A model generated the notes under the pieces. That model saw only the letters and a program-made list of their open reading frames with translations, made no database searches and was not told the origin of the DNA. 64,000 nucleotides of DNA from Flavobacteriales bacterium (GTDB lineage Bacteria > Bacteroidota > Bacteroidia > Flavobacteriales_F > PHOS-HE28), in NCBI GenBank assembly GCA_016703005.1, contig JADJCX010000021.1, positions 1-64,000 of the forward strand, given 5' to 3'. Below, one piece after another: positions 19,073 to 29,000 of the stretch; the stretch's first letter is position 1, and the number at the start of each line of letters is the position of its first letter. A program made the translations under genes and the position numbers.

Positions 19073-21510
19073 CGATCATCGATCACAACGGTACCGAGGT
19101 GCTTGGTGCCGGTCGCCTTGCTTACGAGGAGTACGTTCACCGTTTGTGCCGGCAAGTGCGACACGTCGAATGTGATGCGCGTTGCGTTCACCGATCGCTG
19201 GGCGATCAACTTGCCACCTATGTCACTGAGTTGAAGCACACTGTCGGTCGGTACCATGGCTCCCAACTGCTCCACGATTATGTGCCCGTCAGCGGGGTTG
19301 GGGCTGATGCGCCACGTTTGACCTGTCGAGGCATCGACGTCGCTGACCGCGACAGGACTCTTGCGCCAAGCCAACGTGTATTCACCCAACTGGAATCCGC
19401 TAAAGTCGATCCGCCCGGATCCATCCGAAGCGCTGCCCTGCGTGTTCAATGTCGCGTTCGGCACCACCGTCCACAACGCACCGGGTCCGCTCCGGTAGAG
19501 CACCACCATGCTGTCCTCGTGGAAGGCTACGCCACCTGCGTCCTGCACCAACCCTACGTCGTAGGAACCGACAACCGTCGGGCGGCCATCGAAAACGATC
19601 CGGGCATCGAACTCACAGCCCGCTGGAACGATCCCGGTGATCCGCCAATACCGGTCAGGGGACACGACGTAGGCGAACGGTTCATCAACACCCTCATCAG
19701 CGGCTACCCAATACTCCTCGATGCGCAACGTGGCAGGGGCCGGCACGGTGGTCGCGGTAAGTCGGAAGTTGGCCAAGTTGTATTGGTGAACACCGGTGGT
19801 GGTGATCGTATCGTGCTGCGCGGTAACGGCCATGCTGATGCGTTCGTCGCTGTTTAACCAGATGAACGCGGGTTGGAATGGTGCGGATAACGTCACTACG
19901 CTGATCTCGTCACCGAGCGTGTGCAACTCTTGGTGCAAAGCACCCGAACTGCTTACGCAAGTCACGGTAACAGGCACATTGTGGTAAAAGTGATCGGCGT
20001 TGCGGAGCTTTTGCTGCACTTGAACGGTGACCACGAAATCGTTACCCTGCTGAACACTTGTGAAGCCATCCACTTCGAAAGCCGCCCAGCCGGGCTGTTT
20101 GATCCAATCTTCGAAGTAGTCCGTGAGGTCCACGCCAGTAACGGAGGTGAGGTGGTCCCGCAACTGGTCAGTTGAAATATGCTTGTACGCGTATGTGTTC
20201 ATCACGCTTGTAAGGCCGGAATCGAACAGGTTCTCGCCCAAGTAGTTGCGCAGCGTATGCAATACATCAGCGCCCTTGTTGTATGTGTGGGCTCCGTATG
20301 TGAAGTCCTGTGGCATGTCGGCCAAGGCGTACCAGCCTTCGTCGGTAACATGGGCCGTATGCAGCATATCGTGGTGGTTGGAACGGACCTCATCCATGTA
20401 ACGATCCGTGCCGTACACGCGCTCCAAAAAGAGATAGCTCAGGTATTCCGCGAAACCTTCGTTGATGTACATCTCTTCCGCCGTAGCGCATGTGATCAGG
20501 TCACCGAACCACATGTGCGCGAGTTCGTGAGCCATTGTGGCTTCATAAAGAAGTCCACCGTCCACGATGGAAGTTGGGTAGGAGATGTTGCACGGATGCT
20601 CCATGGCACCTTGGGGTGTAAGGCAGTAGCCCACACGTTCCCAGCGGTAGGGTCCGAAACGTTCTTCGAATTCATCGAAGGCATCCTGCAGGTGGATGAA
20701 CGAGTTACGCATGTCCGTGGTATCGCCTGGCGCGGCTACCAGATCCACTGGTATTGTGCCGCCACCGACACTTGAGAACGCATTCTCGGCGACCGTGTAC
20801 GTGCTGGCTGCCACCGAAGCCAAATAGCTGGGCACACTCCCGGCCATACGCCAATGGCTCTCCCAAAGACCGCCCCCGAGATCGATCTCCGAAAGCATCT
20901 CCCCGTTGCACCAAGCGTGCCTGTTCAAGTCGGTGCGCACGATGAACTCGAAGGTGCTACGCTCAACGAAATTGTCGAAGCATGGGAACCAAGCACGGCC
21001 ATAGGAATGAGGCTGTGCCTCGAAGGCCACGCCCAAGTTGTAAATGATGTTACCGTTGGTGTAGAACCCTCCCCATCCGCTGGCATCAATGGTTGGATCA
21101 CCATGATAGTGGATAGTCAATTCCAACGTGTCGGACGGATCGTGCGGCGCATCCAAAATGATGTCCAACAACTCGCCTGCCTGGCTGAACCCGAGTAACG
21201 TATTGTTGAACGCGACCGAGTCCACGGTAAGTGCAAGAAGGTCTAAGGGCAGGTGGTCGATCCCATTCATCTTCGGTGCGAATCGCAGCGTGGTGCTGGC
21301 GGCGATGATATTCTGGTCAACCAGCGTCAGGTCCAGTGCAATGTTGGTATGCAAAATGTCAATGCTGTCACTGCGCGTGGTACTTGCTTTCAAGTACGCA
21401 GGGTGCTCATGCGCGGTAGCATTCCGGCTAAGCTGACAGGTCTGGGCCTTCAGTCCAAGGGTTGAGCAAAAGAGAAAGGAGTGCAACAGGATTGAGCGCG
21501 TCATCGTCAT
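18898..21510 (-). CDS. Secreted M1-family metallopeptidase with T9SS C-terminal domain
   Basis: About 870 residues from ATG 21510 (MTMTRSILLHSFLFCSTLGLKAQ, a signal peptide); ATG 21504 is an alternative. The gluzincin site is H328-ELAH-332 with Glu351 in NEGFAEY, the M1 aminopeptidase arrangement. After the peptidase domain comes a ~200-residue region and then a Por-type sorting domain (ISPNPADGHIIVEQ ... LSDIGGKLIAQRS ... FDVSHLPA). Such domains send proteins through the type IX system to the cell surface. The frame runs on past the sorting domain for ~55 non-conserved residues; removing one base near 19075-19085 would give a stop at 19062 and end the protein normally. It probably digests external peptides. 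Confidence 0.9.
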   Translation of the reverse strand: MTMTRSILLHSFLFCSTLGLKAQTCQLSRNATAHEHPAYLKASTTRSDSIDILHTNIALDLTLVDQNIIAASTTLRFAPKMNGIDHLPLDLLALTVDSVAFNNTLLGFSQAGELLDIILDAPHDPSDTLELTIHYHGDPTIDASGWGGFYTNGNIIYNLGVAFEAQPHSYGRAWFPCFDNFVERSTFEFIVRTDLNRHAWCNGEMLSEIDLGGGLWESHWRMAGSVPSYLASVAASTYTVAENAFSSVGGGTIPVDLVAAPGDTTDMRNSFIHLQDAFDEFEERFGPYRWERVGYCLTPQGAMEHPCNISYPTSIVDGGLLYEATMAHELAHMWFGDLITCATAEEMYINEGFAEYLSYLFLERVYGTDRYMDEVRSNHHDMLHTAHVTDEGWYALADMPQDFTYGAHTYNKGADVLHTLRNYLGENLFDSGLTSVMNTYAYKHISTDQLRDHLTSVTGVDLTDYFEDWIKQPGWAAFEVDGFTSVQQGNDFVVTVQVQQKLRNADHFYHNVPVTVTCVSSSGALHQELHTLGDEISVVTLSAPFQPAFIWLNSDERISMAVTAQHDTITTTGVHQYNLANFRLTATTVPAPATLRIEEYWVAADEGVDEPFAYVVSPDRYWRITGIVPAGCEFDARIVFDGRPTVVGSYDVGLVQDAGGVAFHEDSMVVLYRSGPGALWTVVPNATLNTQGSASDGSGRIDFSGFQLGEYTLAWRKSPVAVSDVDASTGQTWRISPNPADGHIIVEQLGAMVPTDSVLQLSDIGGKLIAQRSVNATRITFDVSHLPAQTVNVLLVSKATGTKHLGTVVIDDRQRLMVYRVEKHTATRWFITRTSLPWIICSPVPYAASKAMSTRFKIRTPARPVRLARR

Positions 21511-21587
21511 GGTTCGGTCACGAAAGTCCGCGGCAAGGTAGCGCCACACGAAAGTCGGACCATGCCCCGTTCAGCACTTGGGATCCC

Positions 21588-21595
21588 TACATTTG
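21588..21595 (+). promoter_or_regulatory. Candidate -7 element for the gene at 21646
   Basis: TACATTTG is a perfect match to TAnnTTTG, 50 bases before the ATG and in the divergent spacer with the M1 peptidase gene. No clear -33 partner is seen. Confidence 0.45.
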
Positions 21596-21645
21596 ATCAT
21601 TGCCCTTGGGTTCCTTAGACCGCAGGCCAGCACACATTCTCGCGC

Positions 21646-23170
21646 ATGAAACCGAGCACCGAACTGCACGATCTGATCAAGTCGCTGAACAAGTCGGAGA
21701 AGCGATTTTTCAAGCTCCACAGCGCACTCCAAAGCGGCCCGAAGAACTACCTGAAGATCTTCGAGGCAGTGGACGATCAAGAGGTATATGACGAGGAGTT
21801 GCTGAAGAAGAAGTTCGCCGGAACGGCATTCATCAAGCACTTCCCCAGCGAGAAGAACCACCTCTACAAACTGATCCTGAAGGCGCTACGCGCGTACTAC
21901 TCGGAGAACAATGTCAGCAGTATCCTGAAGCAGGAGATCAAGAATATCGAGATCCTCTACCAGAAGGCGCTGTATGACGAATGCAACAAGGTGTTGCACC
22001 GGGCGAAACGGCTTGCCAAGGACAACGAGCGCTTCTACTACTGGTTCGAATTGCTGAATTGGGAGAAGATGTTGTTGGAGGAGGCGTACGAGAGCGGCGA
22101 ATTCACAGGACCTCGATGCGCTGATCGAGGAAGAGCGCGACGTGATCGAGAAGCTCCGTAACCTGGCCGCTTATCATATCCTGTACAGTAAGATCAACTA
22201 TGTGTTCCGCAGTGGGGGTTATGTGCGCAGCGATGAGGAGCATGCCATGGTGGAAGAGATCAGTGAGCATCAGTTGATCAAGGGCAAGAACACGGCGTTG
22301 AGCCAACGCGCTGCGACCATCTGCTACTACACCCAGGGCTTTTGCCATTGGGCCAAACGGGATTGGAAGACCAGTTTGGAGAAGTTCACAAAAGTGAAAG
22401 CCATCTTGGATGGACATCCTCACCTTAGGATCGACCTTACCAAGAGGTACATCCGTACGGTACAATACATCATACTTGGTCAGATCGAGCTAGGGGATCA
22501 CAAGTCAGCACGAGATAACATCAAGCTCATGCGTTCCTTGAAGGACACCGAGGGATTCGACGGGATCGATATTCGGGTGCAGACATTCACGGCCAGCTAT
22601 GTGAGTGAGCTGCGTTTGTTGGAGCGGATGGGCGAGCACAAAAAGGCCGTTGAATTGGTGCCTGCGATCCTGCAAGGCATTGAAGAATTGGGTCCGCGCC
22701 TGAATAAGGAATATGAGATCGAATTCTGGTATAACCTGGCCGTTGTGCATTTCGGAGCGGGCGAGGTGAACAAATCCCTTTTCTGGTTGAACAAGGTGCT
22801 CAATGATCCTGAGCCAACATTGCGGCAGGACATTTTCGCATATGCCCGTCTGTTCAATCTGGTGGTGCACTACGAACTCGGCAACTTCGACTTGTTGGAG
22901 TATATCGTACGCAGCACCCAGCGCTTCCTCAGCAAGCGGCACCGCGCCTTGGAAGTCGAGAACGCGCTGATCGATCACATCAAAAAGTTGGCACGGGCAC
23001 AGCAGCCACAACTGAAGCGCGACTTGTTCAAGTCCTTGCACGATGAACTGGTGCGTCTGTTCAAGGACCCGAACCAGAGCCTGGTATTGAAGTACTTCGA
23101 CTTCCTCAGTTGGACACAGGCCAAGATCGAGGGTATCTCCTATGGCGAGGTGATGAAAGCCCGCGCCTAG
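21646..23170 (+). CDS. Hypothetical alpha-helical protein (one frameshift)
   Basis: Starts MKPSTELHDLIKSLNKSEKRFFKL. The frame breaks at 22105-22111, where an extra G in ACAGGACC leads to a false end at 22161. The next frame continues as DLDALIEEERDVIEKLRNLAAYHILYSKINYVF and runs to 23170, giving about 507 residues after correction. The protein is Lys/Glu/Leu-rich, with no signal peptide, and looks like stacked helices of tetratricopeptide type (for example AVELVPAILQGIEELGPRLNKEYEIEFWYNLAVVHF), so it is probably cytoplasmic. Function unknown. Confidence 0.75.
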
Positions 23171-23177
23171 GGTAGGA

Positions 23178-25075
23178 TCAAGGCGTGCCCGCCAGTTCTT
23201 TCGCGAACGTTATCGTGAACTCAGTGCGTCGATTGGCTTGGTGCGCCTCCTCGCTGCAGGCGATCCCGTTGGTACAACGGTTGGCCAAACGTTCTTCCCC
23301 GTAGCCCTTGGCGATTATCCGCGCCGGGTCGGCACCATGTCGTATTAGGTAGTCCACTGTACTGTTGGCGCGACCATCTGAAAGGACGAGGTTGTACATG
23401 TCGCCTCCACGTGAATCCGTGTGGGATCCCAGTTCGAAACTCAGGTCAGGGTTGTCTTTTATGATGTCAACCAACTTGTCGAGTTCCACAGCTGCGTCGG
23501 GGCGAATGTCCCAACGATCATAGTCGAAGTAGATATTCTCGATGGCGATCGGCTTGTTCAGTTCGATCGTTCGCAGGACGAACGCAACGGCGAGCGTGTC
23601 GCTTCCTGCGATCCCCTTTGTGCTGATGCGTTTCCGCGCAGCCAGATATCCCGGGCGTTGGGTAGTGACATCGTAGAGACTTTCCGGAGCCAGCCTGCAC
23701 GAGAACCTGCCATCAGGTCCGGTCAGTACCGTTTCCTCCTCAAGCGTCTCAACATTCAATACGGTCGCTTGCACATTGCTCAGGAAGCCGAGGCTATCGC
23801 CTACCGTGGCATCGAGCATGAAGATCCGCTCCCGGTACATGAACGCATGTATCCGATCGTTGCCCGTACGATCACTGCTCAAGTATCCGCTGTTAGCGGT
23901 GGCGTCCATCACGAAGCTGAAATCATCGTGGGCGGTGTTGAGCGGGTAACCGAGGTTCTCCGGCTCCGTCCACCGTCCGTCGCTTTCACTCGTACTGAAG
24001 ATGTCCACCCCACCCATGTTGTCGTGAGCGGAGCTGGCGAAGTAGAGCGTATGCCCGTTCACGGTGGGGAACATCTCGTTGCCTGAGGTATTCACTGTGG
24101 GGCCGAGGTTGGTCGGCTCGCCCCAGCCGGTGCCGTTGTCCACGCTTTCCAGATGTCGGTTCCACCATGGCCGCCAGGCCTGTCACTCGCGAAGTACAGC
24201 GTTCGTCCATCGGCGCCCAAGGCTGGATGCCCAGTGGAGAAATCATCGCCATTGAACGCGAACCCATGGATGTCGCCCCATTCACCAGCATCGCTCAACG
24301 AGGCCCGGAACATCATCAGGTGGCTCACATCCACATCGTCCTTTCCAAGCTTGTGACCGGTGTAGTGGCTTCTGGTGAAGTACATCGTGCGGCCATCCTC
24401 GCTGAAAGCGAGTGGACCTTCGTGCCATTTCCCGTTCACTTGGCCCGGCAGTGGTTGGGCATTCAGCCATGTTACCATGGTCTTCTTCTCGCTGTAGTAC
24501 AGATCAAGGTAGCTGAGCCCGTTCCAAGGGTTCGCGTTCGCTAGCGGTGCGTCCTGTTCGCCCACGACCACGAGTCCCTTTCCGTAGGGGGTTGCGCTGA
24601 AAGCATTACGGATGCCCGGTAGGACCAGCTCGTTCACCACGAAGCGTGTGGTGTCTTTGAAGAACGACTTGTAGGCCAAGCACGATGCATATAGATCCTG
24701 GGCCGTCCGGTCTTCCGGATTTTCGGTGAGCGCGCGCATGAAGTGATCCGCCGCTTTGTCCCGTTGTCCCAGTTCCATCAGGACTTGTCCGAAGTGCAGT
24801 GCTTCTGGACCGGTGAGACGTGTCACACTATCGGCGCTGGCGAAGCGCTGCGCGGCCTTGGCGTTGTCGCCTTGCAAGCGTGCTGCCTCTGCAGCGCGCA
24901 GGAGCGCGGACGGATCCATCTTGGAAGCCGGCACTTTGTCATACATGGCACCGGCCTTTTGATAGGCCATGCGCCCGTAAGCCTGATCGGCTTGTTGAAG
25001 GTGCATGCCTGCGCAACCGGCCAGTAGTCCAGCGCACGCCAATGGCGCCATGGTGTATGTGAGGATCGCCTTCAT
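23178..25075 (-). CDS. OmpA-family lipoprotein with TPR-like and PD40 repeats (one frameshift)
   Basis: From ATG 25075 a lipoprotein signal peptide with lipobox LLAGC is followed by a helical TPR-like stretch, residues about 25-150. Then come WD40-like PD40 units (GPLAFSEDGRTMYFTRSHY; HPALGADGRTLYFASDRPGGHGGTDIW; EMFPTVNGHTLYFAS), a carboxypeptidase-regulatory-like segment, and a C-terminal OmpA domain (ENIYFDYDRWDIRPDAAVELDKL; SHTDSRGGDMYNLVLSDGRA) that should bind peptidoglycan. One A is missing from the AAA run near 24148-24150; corrected length is about 632 residues. It overlaps the PorP/SprF stop by one base. This architecture is common next to T9SS and gliding genes. Confidence 0.9.
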
Positions 25076-26004
25076 CAGAAGTAGCGTGGTGTTTTGATCT
25101 TGATGGTCTCCTTGCCGAAGTCGAATCCGAGCATCAGTTCATGCGAACCAGTGGTATAGGCGCGCAGCTTGTTCAAGGCGAGGTCATAGGCATAGCCGGC
25201 GCGCAGCCGTGGCGTTATCTGGTACTCCACTATGCCCACGATCGCATCGCCGGTGCGATAGCCAGCGCCCAGCCAGAAGCGCTCCTTGTACAGCACGTTG
25301 CAGTTGATGTCCGCTTCGATAGGCGCGCTCAATTCGTACTTTACCAGGAACGAAGGCTTCAGGTCGAAGTTCTCGTTGAGGTGGAAGAGCTTTCCGGCAT
25401 TCAGATAGAAGTGGTTGGTGAAGAACCCGTCGGTGCCTTCGGAGCCTTGCACGGCCACTGCGTCATCTGCGGCGAACAACGTGGGCACGCTGATCCCGAT
25501 GTAGCTCACCTTGTTGTTCCAATACATGCCGAAACCGAACTTGCCCACCATGGCGTTGTTCACGTTCTGTGCGAACACGGCGTCGTTCTCATCCCAGTAA
25601 ACCAGTTCGTTCAGGTTGGCGCTGTAGATCGAGAGACCTGCTTTCAAGCCGAAGGCCAAGCGACCATCGCCGAGTTTGATGCGGTACGCGTACTGTGCCG
25701 CTACCTCCATATCGCGGCTCACGCCGATCTCATCACGTACCAGCGACACACCCAAACCCATGCGGTTGTTGTACAACGGTGCATCGAAGGAGAGCATGCT
25801 GGTGCGCGGCGCGCCGGGCACATCGAGCCATTGCTCGCGGTGCAACAAACTGGTGGTCGCGTATGTGTGGCTACCTGCGTAAGCGGGGTTGATGAACAGC
25901 CCGTTGAACATGTATTGGCTTACCATCACTTCCTGCTGGGCCATGGCAATGGAACCGAAGGCCAATGCAAAAGCAATGGTGGTAATGTTGCGGAGCAGTG
26001 CCAT
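25075..26004 (-). CDS. PorP/SprF-family type IX secretion membrane protein
   Basis: 309 residues from ATG 26004, with a signal peptide ending in SIAMA. The mature N-terminus QEVMVSQYMFNGLFINPAYAGS is the hallmark of the PorP/SprF family, and the rest is barrel-like (LHREQWLDVPGAP; RMGLGVSLVRDEIGVSR; LAFGLKAGLSIYSANL; RAGYAYDLALNKLRAYTTGSHELMLGF). In Flavobacterium johnsoniae SprF is needed to export the SprB adhesin and is encoded next to it. Here the gene lies 28 bases after the giant SprB-repeat gene, so it is the probable partner of that protein. Confidence 0.93.
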   Translation of the reverse strand: MALLRNITTIAFALAFGSIAMAQQEVMVSQYMFNGLFINPAYAGSHTYATTSLLHREQWLDVPGAPRTSMLSFDAPLYNNRMGLGVSLVRDEIGVSRDMEVAAQYAYRIKLGDGRLAFGLKAGLSIYSANLNELVYWDENDAVFAQNVNNAMVGKFGFGMYWNNKVSYIGISVPTLFAADDAVAVQGSEGTDGFFTNHFYLNAGKLFHLNENFDLKPSFLVKYELSAPIEADINCNVLYKERFWLGAGYRTGDAIVGIVEYQITPRLRAGYAYDLALNKLRAYTTGSHELMLGFDFGKETIKIKTPRYF

Positions 26005-26032
26005 GTTGATGGTGCTGTTGTGATGTGTGCGA

Positions 26033-29000
26033 TCAGCGGCGGAGGTCCACATAGTTCTGCATGGTTTGTTCGCCTTCGTTGATGGTGATCACCACGAAGT
26101 AGGTGCCGTTCGGCAGCGCTTCTCCTTGCTGGTTCTCGCCGCGCCAATCGTTGCGATAGTTCAGTTGGTCGAACACGGTATTGCCCCAGCGGTTCACCAC
26201 CAGCATACGGTTGTTCGGGAAGCCGTCCATGCCTTGCACCACATAGGCATCGTTGCTGCCATCGCCGTTCGGGCTGAAGCCGGTCGGCATCACCAGATCG
26301 GTCGGTTGTGTCAGGGTGAAGGAGAGCATCAGTGTACAGCCATTCGCATCGGTGATGGTCACGTTGTACGTGCCTGTGGCCAACGCGTTCACATTCGCGA
26401 TCGTGGCCCCGTTGCTCCAGTCATAGGTATATGGTGCAGTGCCGCCGGTCACATCCAGTGCAATGCTGCCGTCGGTCCCGTTGTAGCTGCTCACGTTGTA
26501 TCCGTTGCCGTGTACCGTAATGGTGCTATCCACGACCAGCGCCGCGTTCTCGCCTACCGTGTATGTGCCGCTCCAGGTGCAACCCATTGCGTCGGTGATG
26601 GTCACGGTGTAGTCGTCCGCATCCAGATCACTGATATCCTCGGAGTCGTCGCCGTTGCTCCAGTCGAAACTGTATGGACCAGTACCAGCGAGAACGCCCA
26701 GGTCGATGCTGCCATCGTCGCCGCCGTTGCAGAGCACATCGATCATCGTAGCATCGGCATTCACCGCAGGCGAACCGGCCACCGTGGCGCTGTCGGTCTG
26801 TTGGCAACCGTTCGCATCGGTGATGGTGACACTAAAGGTGCCCGCGATCACGCCGGTGATGTCTTGGCTTTGAGCACCCGTCTCCCACTGATAGGTATAT
26901 GGAGCACCGCCGCCGTTCACGCTCAGGTCAACAGCGCCCGTTGTTGCGCCGCAGTTGGCGTCGATGCTTGTGGTGCTGGTGTTCATCTCGGTGTTTCCGA
27001 TGATGTCCACACACTCCTGCACGCTGCAGTTGTTGGTGTCAGTAATAGTTAGGCAGTACGTGCCGGGTTCCAGTCCGCTGATGGCCGCGCTGCTGCTGCT
27101 GAAGTTGTTCGGACCGGTCCAGCTCAAGGTGTATGACGGCACTCCGCCGAACAGGCTCGCGTCGATGCTGCCATCGTTGATGCCAGCGCAGCTGGTGTTG
27201 CTGCCGCTCTGGTATACCAGTGGTGTAAGGATCTGATCCAACGGTTGCGGTGCAGTAACATCGATGGACTGGTTGCTTATGCAGCCGTTCATGTCGGTCA
27301 CCGTCAGTGTGTAGGTGCCCGCGAAAAGTCCGCTCAGCGTATCGGCAGTACTGGTGAAGTTGTTGGGCCCTGTCCAGTTGAATGCATTGCCTCCGTTGCC
27401 ACCGAGAACGGTTACGCCGACGCTGCCGTCGCTGTTGCCATCACAACTGGTGTTGAAGCCTCCGGCGAATTGGCTCAGTGTAACGTTCGCGACCAATGCA
27501 CTGTCGGGCTCCGTCAGCGTGATGGTTGTGCTGAAGCTGCACTGGTTGGTATCCATTACCACCAGGTCGTAGGTGCCCGCGACAAGCGCGCTGATGTCTT
27601 CGGTGCTATAGAATGCGCTGTCAGGCCCGCGCCAGTCAAAGAGGTAGGGTGCTGTACCGCCGCTCACAAGGAGGTCGATGCTGCCATCGCTTGCGCCGTT
27701 ACAACTGATGTTGGTTCCGCTCGGGAAGAGCGCTGCGGTCAACGAGCCGTTGATCGGCGCGTTCGGTTGTGTCAGCGTGATGGTGCTATCGAGTACGCAA
27801 CCGTTCACATCGGTCACGCTCACCGTGTAGTCGCCCGCGACAAGCCCACTGAAGTGGGTGGAATCAGTTGCCGTGAATCCGTTCGGACCACTCCACACGA
27901 TGTTCAACGGACCCGCACCACCCGTAAGATCCACTTCGACGACACCTGTGCTATCACCTGCGCACGGGATGTTGAAGTTGCCGTAGTCGCTGACGTACAG
28001 ATCGAACCCGTAGGGCTGCGAGGCTGCGATAGTGGCGCTCCATGTTCCGAAGCAGGTACCGGCATCGGTAACGCTCACCGTGTAGGTGCCGCCAGCCAAT
28101 GCGCTGATGTCTTCGCTCGTGCTCGTATATCCGTTGGGGCCGCTCCAAGTGGTCGTGTACGGACCGGTACCGCCAGCAAGCGTCAGGTCGATGGCTCCAT
28201 CATCGGTGCCATCACACACATTGCCGCTAACTGCTAGTGTCGCTTGCAAGACAGCCGGCGCAGTGAGCGTGATGGTGTTGCTGTTCGTGCAACTGTTCGC
28301 GTCCACTACGTTGATGTCGTACGCGCCGGCTGCCAAGCCGCTGATGTCTTCGGTCAGTGATGCGAATCCGCTCGGGCCGGTCCAATCGAACTGGAAGGGA
28401 CCTGTACCACCGTTCACCGTCAGGTCGATGCTGCCGTCGTTACCGGCACAACTCACTTGGTAGCCGTTGCCTGCATCGCTCAGGAGTTCATCCACCTGCA
28501 AGGGTTGCGGCGCGATCAGCGAAAGCGTAGCCATCGCCGTGCAACCGTTCGCGTCCGTAGCAACCAGTGTGTAGCTACCGGAACCAAGACCGCTGATGAT
28601 GTCGTCAGTGCTAATGAATCCGTTCGGACCTGTCCACGCATAGGTGAAGCTGCCGTTCCCGCCGCTCACCACCGCACTGATGCTTCCGTTGTTGTCGCCG
28701 TTGCACGGGATGTTGTATCCACCGCTGTAGAGGGATGGGTTCAACACTACGTTGATTGGTGAAGGCTCTTGCAGGAAGGCCGTTGCCGTTGCCGTGCAAC
28801 CGTTCGCATCGGTGATGATGACGCTATATGTGCCTCCGGTAAGATCAGTGACGTCTTCGTTGTTGCTGTTGTAGGCGTTCGGGCCGCTCCACTGGATAAC
28901 GTATGGCAGCGTGCCGCCGCTCACCGTCAGATCGATGCTGCCGTCCGTAGCGCCGTTGCAACTAACGCCATTGCCACCGCCGAAGATGCCCGTGGTGATG

